DNA of 64,000 nt from Nonomuraea ceibae (GTDB lineage Bacteria > Actinomycetota > Actinomycetes > Streptosporangiales > Streptosporangiaceae): NCBI RefSeq assembly GCF_019396325.1, contig NZ_JAHKRO010000003.1, forward strand, positions 167,990-231,989, given 5' to 3'. Under the pieces are notes generated by a model. The model saw only the letters and a program-made list of their open reading frames with translations. It was not told where the DNA came from and did no database searches. How positions within the stretch are numbered: the first letter of the stretch is position 1; every line of letters starts with the position of its first letter. The position numbers were made by a program, and so were the translations under genes. Positions 55,128 to 63,006 of the stretch are shown one piece after another.

Positions 55128-56091
55128 ACAGCCGGGCGAGAAGAACCTCATGCTCTTCTCCGGCCGCGCGTATCCGGAGCTGGCCGAGGAGGTCGCCGAG
55201 CACGTGGGCGTCTCCCTTACCCCCACCAAGTTGATCGACTTCGCCAACGGCGAGATCTACGCCCGCTACCTGGAATCCGTCCGGGGCTGCGACGCCTTCG
55301 TGATCCAGAGCCACACCGGCCCGATCAACCAGTGGATCATGGAACAGCTCATCATGGTCGACGCGCTCAAGCGGGCCTCCGCCAAGCGCATCACCGTGGT
55401 CATGCCGTTCTTCGGCTACGCCAGGCAGGACAAGAAGGGCCGCGGCCGCGAGCCCATCACCGCCCGGCTGATCGCCGACATCTTCAAGACCGCGGGCGCC
55501 GACCGGCTCATGTCGATCGACCTGCACACCTCGCAGATCCAGGGCTTCTTCGACGGCCCGGTGGACCACCTGTTCGCCATGCCGGTGCTGGAGAGCTACC
55601 TGAAGAACAAGCTCGACCTGGCCAACACCACGATCGTCTCGCCCGACACCGGCCGGGTGCGGCTGTCGGAGCGCTGGGCCGACACGCTCGGCACCCCGCT
55701 GGCCTTCATCCACAAGCGGCGCGACCTCGACGTCGCCAACTCGGTGAAGGTCAACGAGGTCGTCGGCAAGGTACGCGGCCGGACCTGCGTGCTCATCGAC
55801 GACATGATCGACACCGCCGGCACGATCTGCAAGGCCGCCGACGCCCTCTACGAGCAGGGCGCCACCAACGTGATCACCGCCGCCACGCACGCGGTGTTCT
55901 CCGACCCGGCGGTCGACCGGCTGAAGAACTCGCGCATCTCCGAGGTCATCGTCACCAACACGCTGCCGCTGTCGCAGGAGAGCCGCTTCGACAAGCTGAC
56001 CGTGCTGTCCATCGCCCCGCTGATCGCCCGCGCCATCACCGAGGTGTTCACCGACGGCTCCGTCACCAGTCTGTTCGAGGGAGACACCTGA
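55114..56091 (+). CDS. prs: Ribose-phosphate diphosphokinase (PRPP synthase)
   Basis: Makes PRPP from ribose-5-phosphate and ATP for nucleotides, His, Trp, NAD and the decaprenyl-phosphoribose route. The 325-residue protein shows FANGEIYARYLESVRGCDAFVIQSH, the catalytic flexible-loop region PFFGYARQDKKGRGREPITA, DLHTSQIQGFFDGPVDHLFA and the PRPP loop VLIDDMIDTAGTICKAADAL. The GTG at 55114 follows AGGAGA and lies inside the end of glmU. Confidence 0.97.
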   Translation: MTSIKQPGEKNLMLFSGRAYPELAEEVAEHVGVSLTPTKLIDFANGEIYARYLESVRGCDAFVIQSHTGPINQWIMEQLIMVDALKRASAKRITVVMPFFGYARQDKKGRGREPITARLIADIFKTAGADRLMSIDLHTSQIQGFFDGPVDHLFAMPVLESYLKNKLDLANTTIVSPDTGRVRLSERWADTLGTPLAFIHKRRDLDVANSVKVNEVVGKVRGRTCVLIDDMIDTAGTICKAADALYEQGATNVITAATHAVFSDPAVDRLKNSRISEVIVTNTLPLSQESRFDKLTVLSIAPLIARAITEVFTDGSVTSLFEGDT

Positions 56092-56107
56092 GCCCGGTAG
56101 GCTGTGA

Positions 56108-56161
56108 GGGTTGCGCTCGTAACGCCTTCCGCTAGGGCGGGTGAGGGGGAGCGCAAAACCC
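56108..56161 (+). promoter_or_regulatory. Stem-loop in leader of rplY
   Basis: GGG-TTGCGCTC at 56108-56118 can pair with GAGCGCAA-AA-CCC at 56149-56161, an 8-bp stem plus three pairs beyond a two-base bulge, enclosing 30 bases. It ends 29 bases before the rplY start. The left arm could alternatively be a promoter -35 (TTGCGC) with TAGGGC 16 bases on. A structured leader would suit feedback by L25, which binds 5S rRNA, but this is speculative. Confidence 0.35.
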
Positions 56162-56190
56162 CGTCGAACTCTGCATCCCTAGGAGATGTC

Positions 56191-56805
56191 GTGTCTGAAG
56201 TCCGTATCGCCGCCGAGCAGCGCACCACGTTCGGCAAGGGCGCCGCCCGCAAGATCCGCCGCGCCGACAAGGTGCCCGCCGTCCTCTACGGGCACGGCAT
56301 CGACCCCAAGCACCTGACCCTGCCGGGCCACGAGGTGCTCCTCGCGCTCCGCACGCCCAACGTGCTGATCCGCCTCCACGGCGAGGGCGTCGACGAGCTC
56401 GCGCTGCCCAAGGGCGTCCAGCGTGACCCGATCAAGGGCTTCGTCGAGCACGTCGACCTGCTCCTGGTCAAGCGCGGCGAGAAGGTCACCGTCGAGATCC
56501 CCGTCACCGCCGTCGGTGACGTCAACTCCGAGGGCCTGTTCGACCAGCAGCTCATGAGCATCGCGGTCGAGGCCGAGGCCACGCACATCCCGACCGGCGT
56601 CGAGGTCAGCGTCGAGGGCCTGGAGGTCGGCGCCTCGATCACCGCCGGCCAGCTCGACCTGCCCAAGGGCACCACGCTGATCGCCGACCCGGAGACCGTG
56701 GTCATCCAGGTCAACGCCAAGCCGACCGAGGCTCCCACCGAGGAGGAGGGCGCCGAGGGCGAGGCTGCCGAGGGCGAGGCCGCCGAGGCCGCTGCCGCCG
56801 AGTAA
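56191..56805 (+). CDS. rplY: 50S ribosomal protein L25 / general stress protein Ctc
   Basis: Binds 5S rRNA in the large subunit. The 204-residue protein is the long Ctc form: the N-terminal L25 domain (RTTFGKGAARKIRRADKVPAVLYGHGIDPKHLTL), the C-terminal TL5 domain (about 95-180, ending DPETVVIQVNAKP), and an acidic tail of Glu, Ala and Gly (EEEGAEGEAAEGEAAEAAAAE pattern). The GTG start follows AGGAGA. The order prs-rplY-pth is conserved in actinobacteria; the lpqT gene found between them in mycobacteria is absent. Confidence 0.96.
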   Translation: MSEVRIAAEQRTTFGKGAARKIRRADKVPAVLYGHGIDPKHLTLPGHEVLLALRTPNVLIRLHGEGVDELALPKGVQRDPIKGFVEHVDLLLVKRGEKVTVEIPVTAVGDVNSEGLFDQQLMSIAVEAEATHIPTGVEVSVEGLEVGASITAGQLDLPKGTTLIADPETVVIQVNAKPTEAPTEEEGAEGEAAEGEAAEAAAAE

Positions 56806-56865
56806 CCATCCCGGTCACGGGGCAGTCGGCATGCCGGCTGCCCCTTTCCGCTTGAGGGGAAGCAC

Positions 56866-57450
56866 ATGGACCGCTGGCTGATCGTCGGGCTCGGCAACCC
56901 CGGCCCCGAATACGCGGGCAACAGGCACAACGCGGGCTTCATGACGCTCGACGAGTTGGCCGCCAGGGCCGGCGGGCGGTTCAAGGCGCACCGCAGCCGG
57001 GCCGAGGTGCTGGAGACGCGGGCCGCCGTGCTCGCCAAGCCGCTCACGTACATGAACCTTTCCGGCGGGCCGACCAAGGCGCTCGCCGACTTCTACAAGA
57101 TCGGCCCCGACCGGCTCATCGTGGTCCACGACGAGCTCGACGTCCCGTACGGGGCGCTGCGCGCCAAGCTGGGCGGCGGCGACAACGGGCACAACGGGCT
57201 CAAGTCGATCACCAAGGTCCTCGGCACCCGCGACTACCTGCGCGTACGGTTCGGCATCGGCAGGCCGCCCGGCCGGATGGACCCCGCCTCGTTCGTGCTG
57301 AAGGACTTCGCCACGGCCGAGCGCAAGGACCTGCCGTTCCTGGTCGACCGGGCGGCCGACGTGGTGGAGTCGCTCATGGAGCGCGGCCTCGACGTCACGC
57401 AGAACGAGTTTCACCGCGCCGATCTGAACATTTCCGGCCCTCCACGCTGA
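56866..57450 (+). CDS. pth: Peptidyl-tRNA hydrolase
   Basis: Frees tRNA from peptidyl-tRNA that drops off ribosomes. The 194-residue protein has [22 protein letters not shown] with the catalytic histidine and substrate asparagine, [46 protein letters not shown] and [20 protein letters not shown], all typical of bacterial Pth. The ATG follows GAGGGGA. Directly downstream of rplY. Confidence 0.97.
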   Translation: MDRWLIVGLGNPGPEYAGNRHNAGFMTLDELAARAGGRFKAHRSRAEVLETRAAVLAKPLTYMNLSGGPTKALADFYKIGPDRLIVVHDELDVPYGALRAKLGGGDNGHNGLKSITKVLGTRDYLRVRFGIGRPPGRMDPASFVLKDFATAERKDLPFLVDRAADVVESLMERGLDVTQNEFHRADLNISGPPR

Positions 57451-57504
57451 TCCGCTCATAACGCCGTTCCCGCCTGGGCGGCCTGCACGCAGGGCTACGA
57501 TCTA

Positions 57505-57529
57505 GTGACATTCCGTTGACGAACGTCAC
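57505..57529. promoter_or_regulatory. Dyad upstream of glycosylphosphotransferase gene
   Basis: GTGACATTC-N7-GAACGTCAC is an inverted repeat matching at 8 of 9 positions. It ends 12 bases before the GTG start at 57542. A possible -10, TACGAT, lies at 57496-57501. The dyad would sit over the transcript start, a repressor position. No adjacent regulator gene is visible. Confidence 0.45.
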
Positions 57530-57541
57530 CTGGAGGCGTGC

Positions 57542-58996
57542 GTGCAGGACGGGTTGCTGACCGTCGCCGGAGCCGAGCCCAGCGTCGCCTGGCGCGCCGG
57601 GCCGCGCGTGCCCGGCTGGGTGCGCGCCTACCAGCTCCGGGCGATGGGCGCCGACCTGCTCGCCGCCGGCGCCGGGTCGGCCGCCGCGTTCTGCTTCCGG
57701 TTCGGCCACGTCAGCGCCCACGCGCTCCCCTATCTGCTGGTCAGCGTCGCGCTGCCCGCCGTGTGGCTGGGCGCCGTCGCGCTCAACCGGGCCTACGAGC
57801 CGCGCCTCATCGGCGAGGGCTCGGAGGAGTTCCGCCGCATCGTGCGCTGCGGGGCCGCGCTCACCGCCCTGCTCGCCATCGGCTCCTACCTGACCAAGGC
57901 CGACGTCGCCCGCGGTTACGTGGTGCTCGCGCTGCCGCTGGTCACGTTGCTGACGCTGGCGCTGCGCCACGCCCTGCGGCGCGCCCTGCACCGCCGCCGG
58001 GCGCGCGGGGAGTGCCTGCGCCGCGTGGTGGCCGTCGGCCACGCCGCCTCCGTGGACGAGCTCGTACGCCTGTTCCGCAAGGAGCGCTACCACGGCATGG
58101 ACGTCGTGGCCGCCTGCCTGCCCGACGACGCCGCCCTCGACAGCGTGGCCGAGGTGCCCGTCGCCGGCCACTTCAGCGACGTGCCATTGGTCGTCGAGCA
58201 GGCAGGCGCCGACACGGTCGCCGTGCTCGCCTGTCCCGAGATGGACGGCCTGGCGCTGCGCCGCCTCGCCTGGCGGCTGGAGGCCACCCAGACCGAGCTC
58301 GTCGTGGCCCCCGCGCTCATGGAGGTCGCCGGGCCGCGCACCATGATCAGGCCGGCCGCCGGGCTGCCGCTGCTGCACGTCGAGCACCCCGAGCTGACCG
58401 GCGCCAGGCAGCTCGTCAAGAACGTCTTCGACCGGCTGGTGGCCGCCGTCCTGCTCGTGCTGCTGGCCCCGCTGCTGGCCGGGCTCGCGGTCGCCGTACG
58501 CGCCACCAGCCCCGGGCCCGCGCTGTTCCGCCAGGTCAGGATCGGCAGGGACGGCAGGCCGTTCACGATCGTGAAGTTCCGCACGATGCGGCGCGGCTCC
58601 GAATATCAGAAGATCACCCTGGTCAGCGACGGCGACGGCCCGCTGTTCAAGATCCGCAACGATCCCCGGGTGACGCCGCTCGGCATGTTCCTGCGCCGCC
58701 ACTCGCTCGACGAGCTGCCCCAGCTCCTCAACGTGCTGCTCGGCCACATGTCGCTGGTCGGCCCGCGCCCGCCGCTGCCGGAGGAGGTCGCCGGCTACGG
58801 CGACGACGTGCGCAGACGGCTGCTCGTCCGGCCGGGGCTGACCGGGCTGTGGCAGGTGAGCGGCCGGTCCGATCTGTCATGGGAGGAATCGGTCCGGCTC
58901 GACCTGCGTTACGTGGAGAACTGGTCCCTCATGTTGGACCTGCAGATCCTGTGGAAGACTTGGTCGGCCGTCGCACGCGGGCAAGGAGCTTACTGA
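57542..58996 (+). CDS. Polyprenyl glycosylphosphotransferase (exopolysaccharide initiation)
   Basis: Starts a surface polysaccharide by moving a sugar-1-phosphate onto undecaprenyl phosphate. The 484-residue protein has four N-terminal helices (about 30-145), a CoA-binding-like soluble domain (RRVVAVGHAASVDELVRLF), a fifth helix (RLVAAVLLVLLAPLLAGLAVAV) and the catalytic PGT domain with SPGPALFRQVRIGRDGRPFTIVKFRTM, RRHSLDELPQLLNVLLGHMSLVGPRPPLP and VRPGLTGLWQVSGRSDLSWEESVRLDLRYVENWS. TGGAGG precedes the GTG. It heads the run cysQ-cysD-cysN-sulfotransferase-GT2, and its stop overlaps the cysQ start by one base. Confidence 0.94.
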   Translation: MQDGLLTVAGAEPSVAWRAGPRVPGWVRAYQLRAMGADLLAAGAGSAAAFCFRFGHVSAHALPYLLVSVALPAVWLGAVALNRAYEPRLIGEGSEEFRRIVRCGAALTALLAIGSYLTKADVARGYVVLALPLVTLLTLALRHALRRALHRRRARGECLRRVVAVGHAASVDELVRLFRKERYHGMDVVAACLPDDAALDSVAEVPVAGHFSDVPLVVEQAGADTVAVLACPEMDGLALRRLAWRLEATQTELVVAPALMEVAGPRTMIRPAAGLPLLHVEHPELTGARQLVKNVFDRLVAAVLLVLLAPLLAGLAVAVRATSPGPALFRQVRIGRDGRPFTIVKFRTMRRGSEYQKITLVSDGDGPLFKIRNDPRVTPLGMFLRRHSLDELPQLLNVLLGHMSLVGPRPPLPEEVAGYGDDVRRRLLVRPGLTGLWQVSGRSDLSWEESVRLDLRYVENWSLMLDLQILWKTWSAVARGQGAY

Positions 58997-59760
58997 TGAC
59001 GATTCGCGACGACCACGCCCTCGCCGCCGACCTGGCGACCGAGGCGGGCGAGCACCTGCTGGCGGTCCGGGACCGCGTCGGGTTCGCCGACCAGGCCGCG
59101 CTCAAGGCCGCCGGTGACCGGGCTTCCCACGAGTTCCTGATGGAGGCGCTGGCCAGGCTGCGGCCCAGCGACAGCGTGCTGTCGGAGGAGGCCACCCGCG
59201 AGGAGCGGCTCGACCCGCGCAGGCTGTCGGCCGACCGGGTGTGGATCGTCGACCCGCTCGACGGCACCCGCGAGTTCTCCGAGGAGGGCCGCGCCGACTG
59301 GGCCGTCCACGTCGCGCTGTGGGAGCGCGGCACGCTGAGCGCCGGGGCCGTGGCGCTGCCCGCCCAGGGCCGCACGCTCGGCACCGCCGAGCCGCCCAAG
59401 CTGCCCGCCCACGAAGGCGGCCGCTTCCGCATCGCGGTGAGCCGCACCAGGCCGCCGGAGTTCGTGCAGAAGCTCGCCTACCTCGCCGGGGCCGACCTGG
59501 TGCCGATCGGCTCGGCCGGGGCCAAGATCTGCGCGGTGCTCACCGGAGAGGTCGAGGCGTACGTCCACGCCGGCGGCCAGTACGAGTGGGACTCGGCCGC
59601 GCCGGTCGCCGTCGCGCTGGCCGCGGGAGCCCACGCCAGCCGCGTCGACGGCTCAACCCTGACCTACAACCAAGCCGACCCCTCCCTACCGGATATTCTG
59701 GTTTCCCTACCGGACTTGGCGTCTACCCTGCTCGCCGGGATTCGGGACCTGCACCGCTAA
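58996..59760 (+). CDS. cysQ: 3'(2'),5'-bisphosphate nucleotidase CysQ-like
   Basis: Converts PAP, the by-product of sulfotransferases, to AMP, and can hydrolyse PAPS. The 254-residue inositol-monophosphatase-fold protein has LSEEATREE, the metal motif WIVDPLDGTREFSEEG, GSAGAKICAVLTGEVEAYVHAGGQYEWDSAAPVAVALAAG and LTYNQADPSLPDILVS, close to mycobacterial CysQ. The ATG overlaps the last base of the preceding gene. Placing PAP recycling next to ATP sulfurylase and a sulfotransferase supports a sulfation pathway. Confidence 0.93.
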   Translation: MTIRDDHALAADLATEAGEHLLAVRDRVGFADQAALKAAGDRASHEFLMEALARLRPSDSVLSEEATREERLDPRRLSADRVWIVDPLDGTREFSEEGRADWAVHVALWERGTLSAGAVALPAQGRTLGTAEPPKLPAHEGGRFRIAVSRTRPPEFVQKLAYLAGADLVPIGSAGAKICAVLTGEVEAYVHAGGQYEWDSAAPVAVALAAGAHASRVDGSTLTYNQADPSLPDILVSLPDLASTLLAGIRDLHR

Positions 59761-59781
59761 AACGCCCCGAGGAGAGCGCTT

Positions 59782-60696
59782 ATGCTCCAGCGCGACTACA
59801 CGACGTCGCAGCTCGACGTACTCGAAGCCGAGGCCATCCACATCATGCGCGAGGTGGCTGCCGAGTTCGAGCGCCCCTGTCTGCTCTTCTCCGGCGGCAA
59901 AGACTCCATCGTCATGCTCCGCATCGCGGAGAAGGCGTTCTGGCCCGCGCCGATCCCGTTCCCGCTCATGCACGTCGACACCGGCCACAACTTCGACGAG
60001 GTCATCGAGTTCCGCGACCGCCGCGTCGAGGAGCTGGGCGCCAAGCTGATCGTGGCCTCCGTGCAGGAGTCCATCGACCAGGGCCGCGTCGCCGAGCAGA
60101 CCGGCCGCCGCGCCTCCCGCAACCGCCTGCAGACCACGACGCTGCTCGACGCCATCGAGGCCAACCGCAACGACGCCGTCTTCGGCGGCGCCCGGCGCGA
60201 CGAGGAGAAGGCCAGGGCCAAGGAGCGCGTCTTCTCCTTCCGCGACGAGTTCGGCCAGTGGGACCCGAAGAACCAGCGCCCCGAGCTGTGGAACCTCTAC
60301 AACGGCCGCATCGCCCAGGGCGAGCACATCCGCGTCTTCCCGCTGTCCAACTGGACCGAGCTCGACGTGTGGGACTACATCCGGCGCGAGGGCATCGAGA
60401 TCCCGTCGATCTACTTCGCCCACACCCGCAAGGTGTTCGAGCGTGACGGCATGCTGCTGCCCGACGCCGACGTGGTCCAGCGGGGCGACGACGAGCCGCT
60501 GTTCGAGGCCGTCGTCCGCTACCGCACCGTGGGCGACATGACCTGCACCGGCGCCGTGCAGTCCACGGCCGCCACGGTCGAGGAGATCATCGAGGAGATC
60601 GCGGCCACCCGGATCACCGAGCGCGGGGCCACCAGGGCCGACGACCGCGCCTCGGAGGCCGCCATGGAGGACCGCAAGCGGGAAGGCTACTTCTAG
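59782..60696 (+). CDS. cysD: Sulfate adenylyltransferase subunit 2
   Basis: Catalytic subunit of ATP sulfurylase, which makes APS from sulfate and ATP. The 304-residue protein has the PP-loop LLFSGGKDSIVMLRIAEKAFWP, MHVDTGHNFDEVIEFRD, VFGGARRDEEKARAKERVFSFRDEFGQWDPKNQRPELWNLYNG and FPLSNWTELDVWDYIRREGIEIPSIYFAH, all hallmark CysD segments. GGAGAG precedes the ATG. Four bases separate it from cysN. Confidence 0.97.
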   Translation: MLQRDYTTSQLDVLEAEAIHIMREVAAEFERPCLLFSGGKDSIVMLRIAEKAFWPAPIPFPLMHVDTGHNFDEVIEFRDRRVEELGAKLIVASVQESIDQGRVAEQTGRRASRNRLQTTTLLDAIEANRNDAVFGGARRDEEKARAKERVFSFRDEFGQWDPKNQRPELWNLYNGRIAQGEHIRVFPLSNWTELDVWDYIRREGIEIPSIYFAHTRKVFERDGMLLPDADVVQRGDDEPLFEAVVRYRTVGDMTCTGAVQSTAATVEEIIEEIAATRITERGATRADDRASEAAMEDRKREGYF

Positions 60697-60700
60697 ACCG

Positions 60701-61963
60701 ATGGACATTCTGCGTTTCGCCACGGCGGGAAGCGTCGACGACGGCAAGTCCACCCTCATCGGGCGGCTCCTGTTCGACTCCAAGGCGATCTTCGAAGACC
60801 AGCTCGAGGCCGTCGAGCGCACCTCGCGCGACCGCGGCACCGAATACACCGACCTGTCGCTGCTGACCGACGGCCTGCGCGCCGAGCGGGAGCAGGGCAT
60901 CACGATCGACGTCGCCTACCGCTACTTCGCCACGCCCCGGCGCAAGTTCATCATCGCCGACACGCCGGGCCACATCCAGTACACCCGCAACATGGTCACC
61001 GGCGCCTCCACCGCCGACCTGGCCATCATCCTCATCGACGCGCGCAAGGGCGTGCTGGAGCAGTCGCGCAGGCACGCCTTCCTGACCTCGCTGCTGCGCG
61101 TCCCGCACCTGGTGCTCGCGGTCAACAAGATGGACCTGGTCGACTACTCCCAGGAGCGCTTCGAGGAGATCCGCGAGGAGTTCACCGCGTTCGCCTCCAA
61201 GCTCAACGTGGCCGACCTGACGTTCATCCCGATCTCCGCGCTCAACGGCGACAACGTGGTGTCCCGCTCCGAGAACATGCCCTGGTACCAGGGCACCTCG
61301 CTGCTCCACCACCTGGAGAACGTGCACATCGCCTCCGACCGCAACCTGACCGACGTGCGCTTCCCGGTCCAGTACGTGATCCGCCCGCAGCGGGCCACCG
61401 ACCACGCCTTCCACGACTACCGCGGCTACGCCGGCCAGGTGGCGGGCGGCGTGCTCAAGCCCGGCGACGAGGTCGTCCACCTGCCGTCCGGGCTCACCAC
61501 CCGGATCGCCTCCATCGACACCTTCGACGGGCCGGTGGAGGAGGCGTTCCCGCCCATGTCGGTGACGCTGCGCTTCGAGGACGACCTCGACATCTCGCGC
61601 GGCGACATGATCGCCAGGCCCAACAACCAGCCGCAGGCCGCCCAGGACCTGGAGGCGATGGTCTGCTGGATGGCCGACACCTCCAAGCTGACGCCGCGCT
61701 CCAAGCTGACGATCAAGCACACCACCCGCACCGCGCGGGCGCTGGTGCGCGACCTGCAGTACCGGCTCGACGTCAACACCCTCCACCGTGACGAGGAGGC
61801 CACCGCGCTGGGCCTCAACGAGATCGGCCGGGTGACGCTGCGGGTGACGCAGCCGCTGTTCGTCGACGACTACGGGCGCAACCGGCTCACCGGCGGTTTC
61901 ATCCTGATCGACGAGACCAGCAACAGCACCGTGGCGGCGGGCATGGTCATCGACTCCCGCTGA
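60701..61963 (+). CDS. cysN: Sulfate adenylyltransferase subunit 1 (GTPase)
   Basis: GTPase that drives CysD. The 420-residue protein shows GSVDDGKSTLIGRLLFDSK (P-loop), REQGITIDVAYRYF, DTPGHIQYTRNMVTGAS, NKMDLVDYSQERF and two C-terminal beta-barrels. It stops after GFILIDETSNSTVAAGMV, so the APS-kinase (CysC) domain found fused to CysN in mycobacteria is missing and no separate cysC is in the window. A terminator follows at 61977. Confidence 0.97.
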   Translation: MDILRFATAGSVDDGKSTLIGRLLFDSKAIFEDQLEAVERTSRDRGTEYTDLSLLTDGLRAEREQGITIDVAYRYFATPRRKFIIADTPGHIQYTRNMVTGASTADLAIILIDARKGVLEQSRRHAFLTSLLRVPHLVLAVNKMDLVDYSQERFEEIREEFTAFASKLNVADLTFIPISALNGDNVVSRSENMPWYQGTSLLHHLENVHIASDRNLTDVRFPVQYVIRPQRATDHAFHDYRGYAGQVAGGVLKPGDEVVHLPSGLTTRIASIDTFDGPVEEAFPPMSVTLRFEDDLDISRGDMIARPNNQPQAAQDLEAMVCWMADTSKLTPRSKLTIKHTTRTARALVRDLQYRLDVNTLHRDEEATALGLNEIGRVTLRVTQPLFVDDYGRNRLTGGFILIDETSNSTVAAGMVIDSR

Positions 61964-61976
61964 GCTTCGCTCCCGA

Positions 61977-62009
61977 AACGGCCGGTCGCGCTTCCCGCGG
62001 CCGGCCGTT
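61977..62009 (+). terminator. Intrinsic terminator after cysN
   Basis: AACGGCCGGTCGCG pairs with CGCGGCCGGCCGTT, a 14-bp stem with a single G-T wobble, around the loop CTTCC. No T-run follows, as is common in GC-rich actinobacteria. It separates cysN from the sulfotransferase gene, which is preceded by a relatively AT-rich stretch (62016-62070) likely to hold its own promoter. Confidence 0.8.
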
Positions 62010-62100
62010 CCGCGTTAGGTAGATCATTTCCGGTTCCTTGGCCGAATGATTACTCTCCGCGCTAGTGTCTCCACGTTCCGTGTTGGCGATGCGAGAGTCC

Positions 62101-63006
62101 ATGCCCGTGAGCGAACCGCGCGTGATCTTCCTTGGCGGCCTCGGCCGCAGCGGCACGACACTGCTCGAACGGCTCCTCGGCGAGCTGCCCGGCGTCGTGC
62201 CCCTGGGCGAGGTCGTCCACCTGTGGGAGCGCGGCGTGCTGGCCGACGAGGCATGCGGGTGCGGCCGGGCGTTCAGCGTCTGCCCGTTCTGGGTGCGCGT
62301 CGGCGACCACGCGTTCAACGGCTGGACGGCCATGCTCGCCGAACGGGTCGTCGCCCTGCGCCACCGCGTCGACCGCACCCGGCGGGTGGCCCGCATCGCC
62401 CACGCCGACCTGGCCGAATACGTACGGGCCTACCGTCGCGTCTACCGCGCGGCCGCCGAGGCCGCCGGCGCCCGCGTGGTGATCGACTCCAGCAAGCACG
62501 CCTCCCTCGCCTACTGCCTGGTCGAGGCCGGGGTCGACGCCCAGGTGGTGCAGGTGGTGCGCGAGCCGCGCGCCGTCGCCCACTCCTGGAGCCGCAGCGT
62601 GGCCAGACCCGAGGACGGGCAGCCGATGACCCGCTGGACCCCGCTGCGCACCGCCGTCCACTGGAACGCCCAGAACTTCGCCCTCGAAGTCCTCGCCCGG
62701 CGCGGCGCCCCCGTCACCCGCATCCGCTACGAGGACCTGCTGGCCGCGCCGGAGGCCACGCTGACCGGGCTCGCCGGGGTGCTCGGGCTCACCGAGTTCC
62801 GGCTGCCGTTCCTCGACGGCACCACCGCCTACCTGACCACCAGCCATACCTCCTCGGGCAACCCGATGCGCTTCAAAGTGGGCCGCGTCGAGCTGGCCCG
62901 CGACGACGCCTGGCGGCAAGGGCTGCCGCGCCACCACCGAGGGCTGGTCGCCGCGCTCACCTGGCCGCTCCGGGCCCGCTACGGCTACGGCAGGGCGACC
63001 GCATGA
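62101..63006 (+). CDS. PAPS-dependent sulfotransferase
   Basis: Transfers sulfate from PAPS to an acceptor, probably a carbohydrate. The 301-residue protein has the PAPS 5'-phosphosulfate loop FLGGLGRSGTTLLERLLGELP at the N-terminus and the 3'-phosphate-binding segment VVREPRAVAHSWSRSV in the middle. VVIDSSKHASLAYCL lies between, and IRYEDLLAAPEATLTGLAGVLGL is the typical C-terminal region. Two cysteine pairs (ACGCG, VCPFW) are near residue 55. I chose the ATG at 62101; earlier in-frame starts at 62065 and 62089 are possible. No signal peptide, so it is cytoplasmic. Coupled to the GT2 gene by an ATGA overlap. Confidence 0.92.
   Translation: MPVSEPRVIFLGGLGRSGTTLLERLLGELPGVVPLGEVVHLWERGVLADEACGCGRAFSVCPFWVRVGDHAFNGWTAMLAERVVALRHRVDRTRRVARIAHADLAEYVRAYRRVYRAAAEAAGARVVIDSSKHASLAYCLVEAGVDAQVVQVVREPRAVAHSWSRSVARPEDGQPMTRWTPLRTAVHWNAQNFALEVLARRGAPVTRIRYEDLLAAPEATLTGLAGVLGLTEFRLPFLDGTTAYLTTSHTSSGNPMRFKVGRVELARDDAWRQGLPRHHRGLVAALTWPLRARYGYGRATA

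Noticed and set aside
57505..57529. Dyad read as a CRP-type site (GTGAC...GTCAC)
   Set aside because: CRP-family sites need about 6 bases between TGTGA and TCACA; here the separation is far larger, so a different regulator is more likely.
61964..62100. Possible break between unrelated operons at the cysN terminator
   Set aside because: The terminator is real, but the sulfotransferase follows in the same direction within 140 bp and depends on the product chain begun by CysDN. I treat both transcripts as one functional locus, while noting this is inference.
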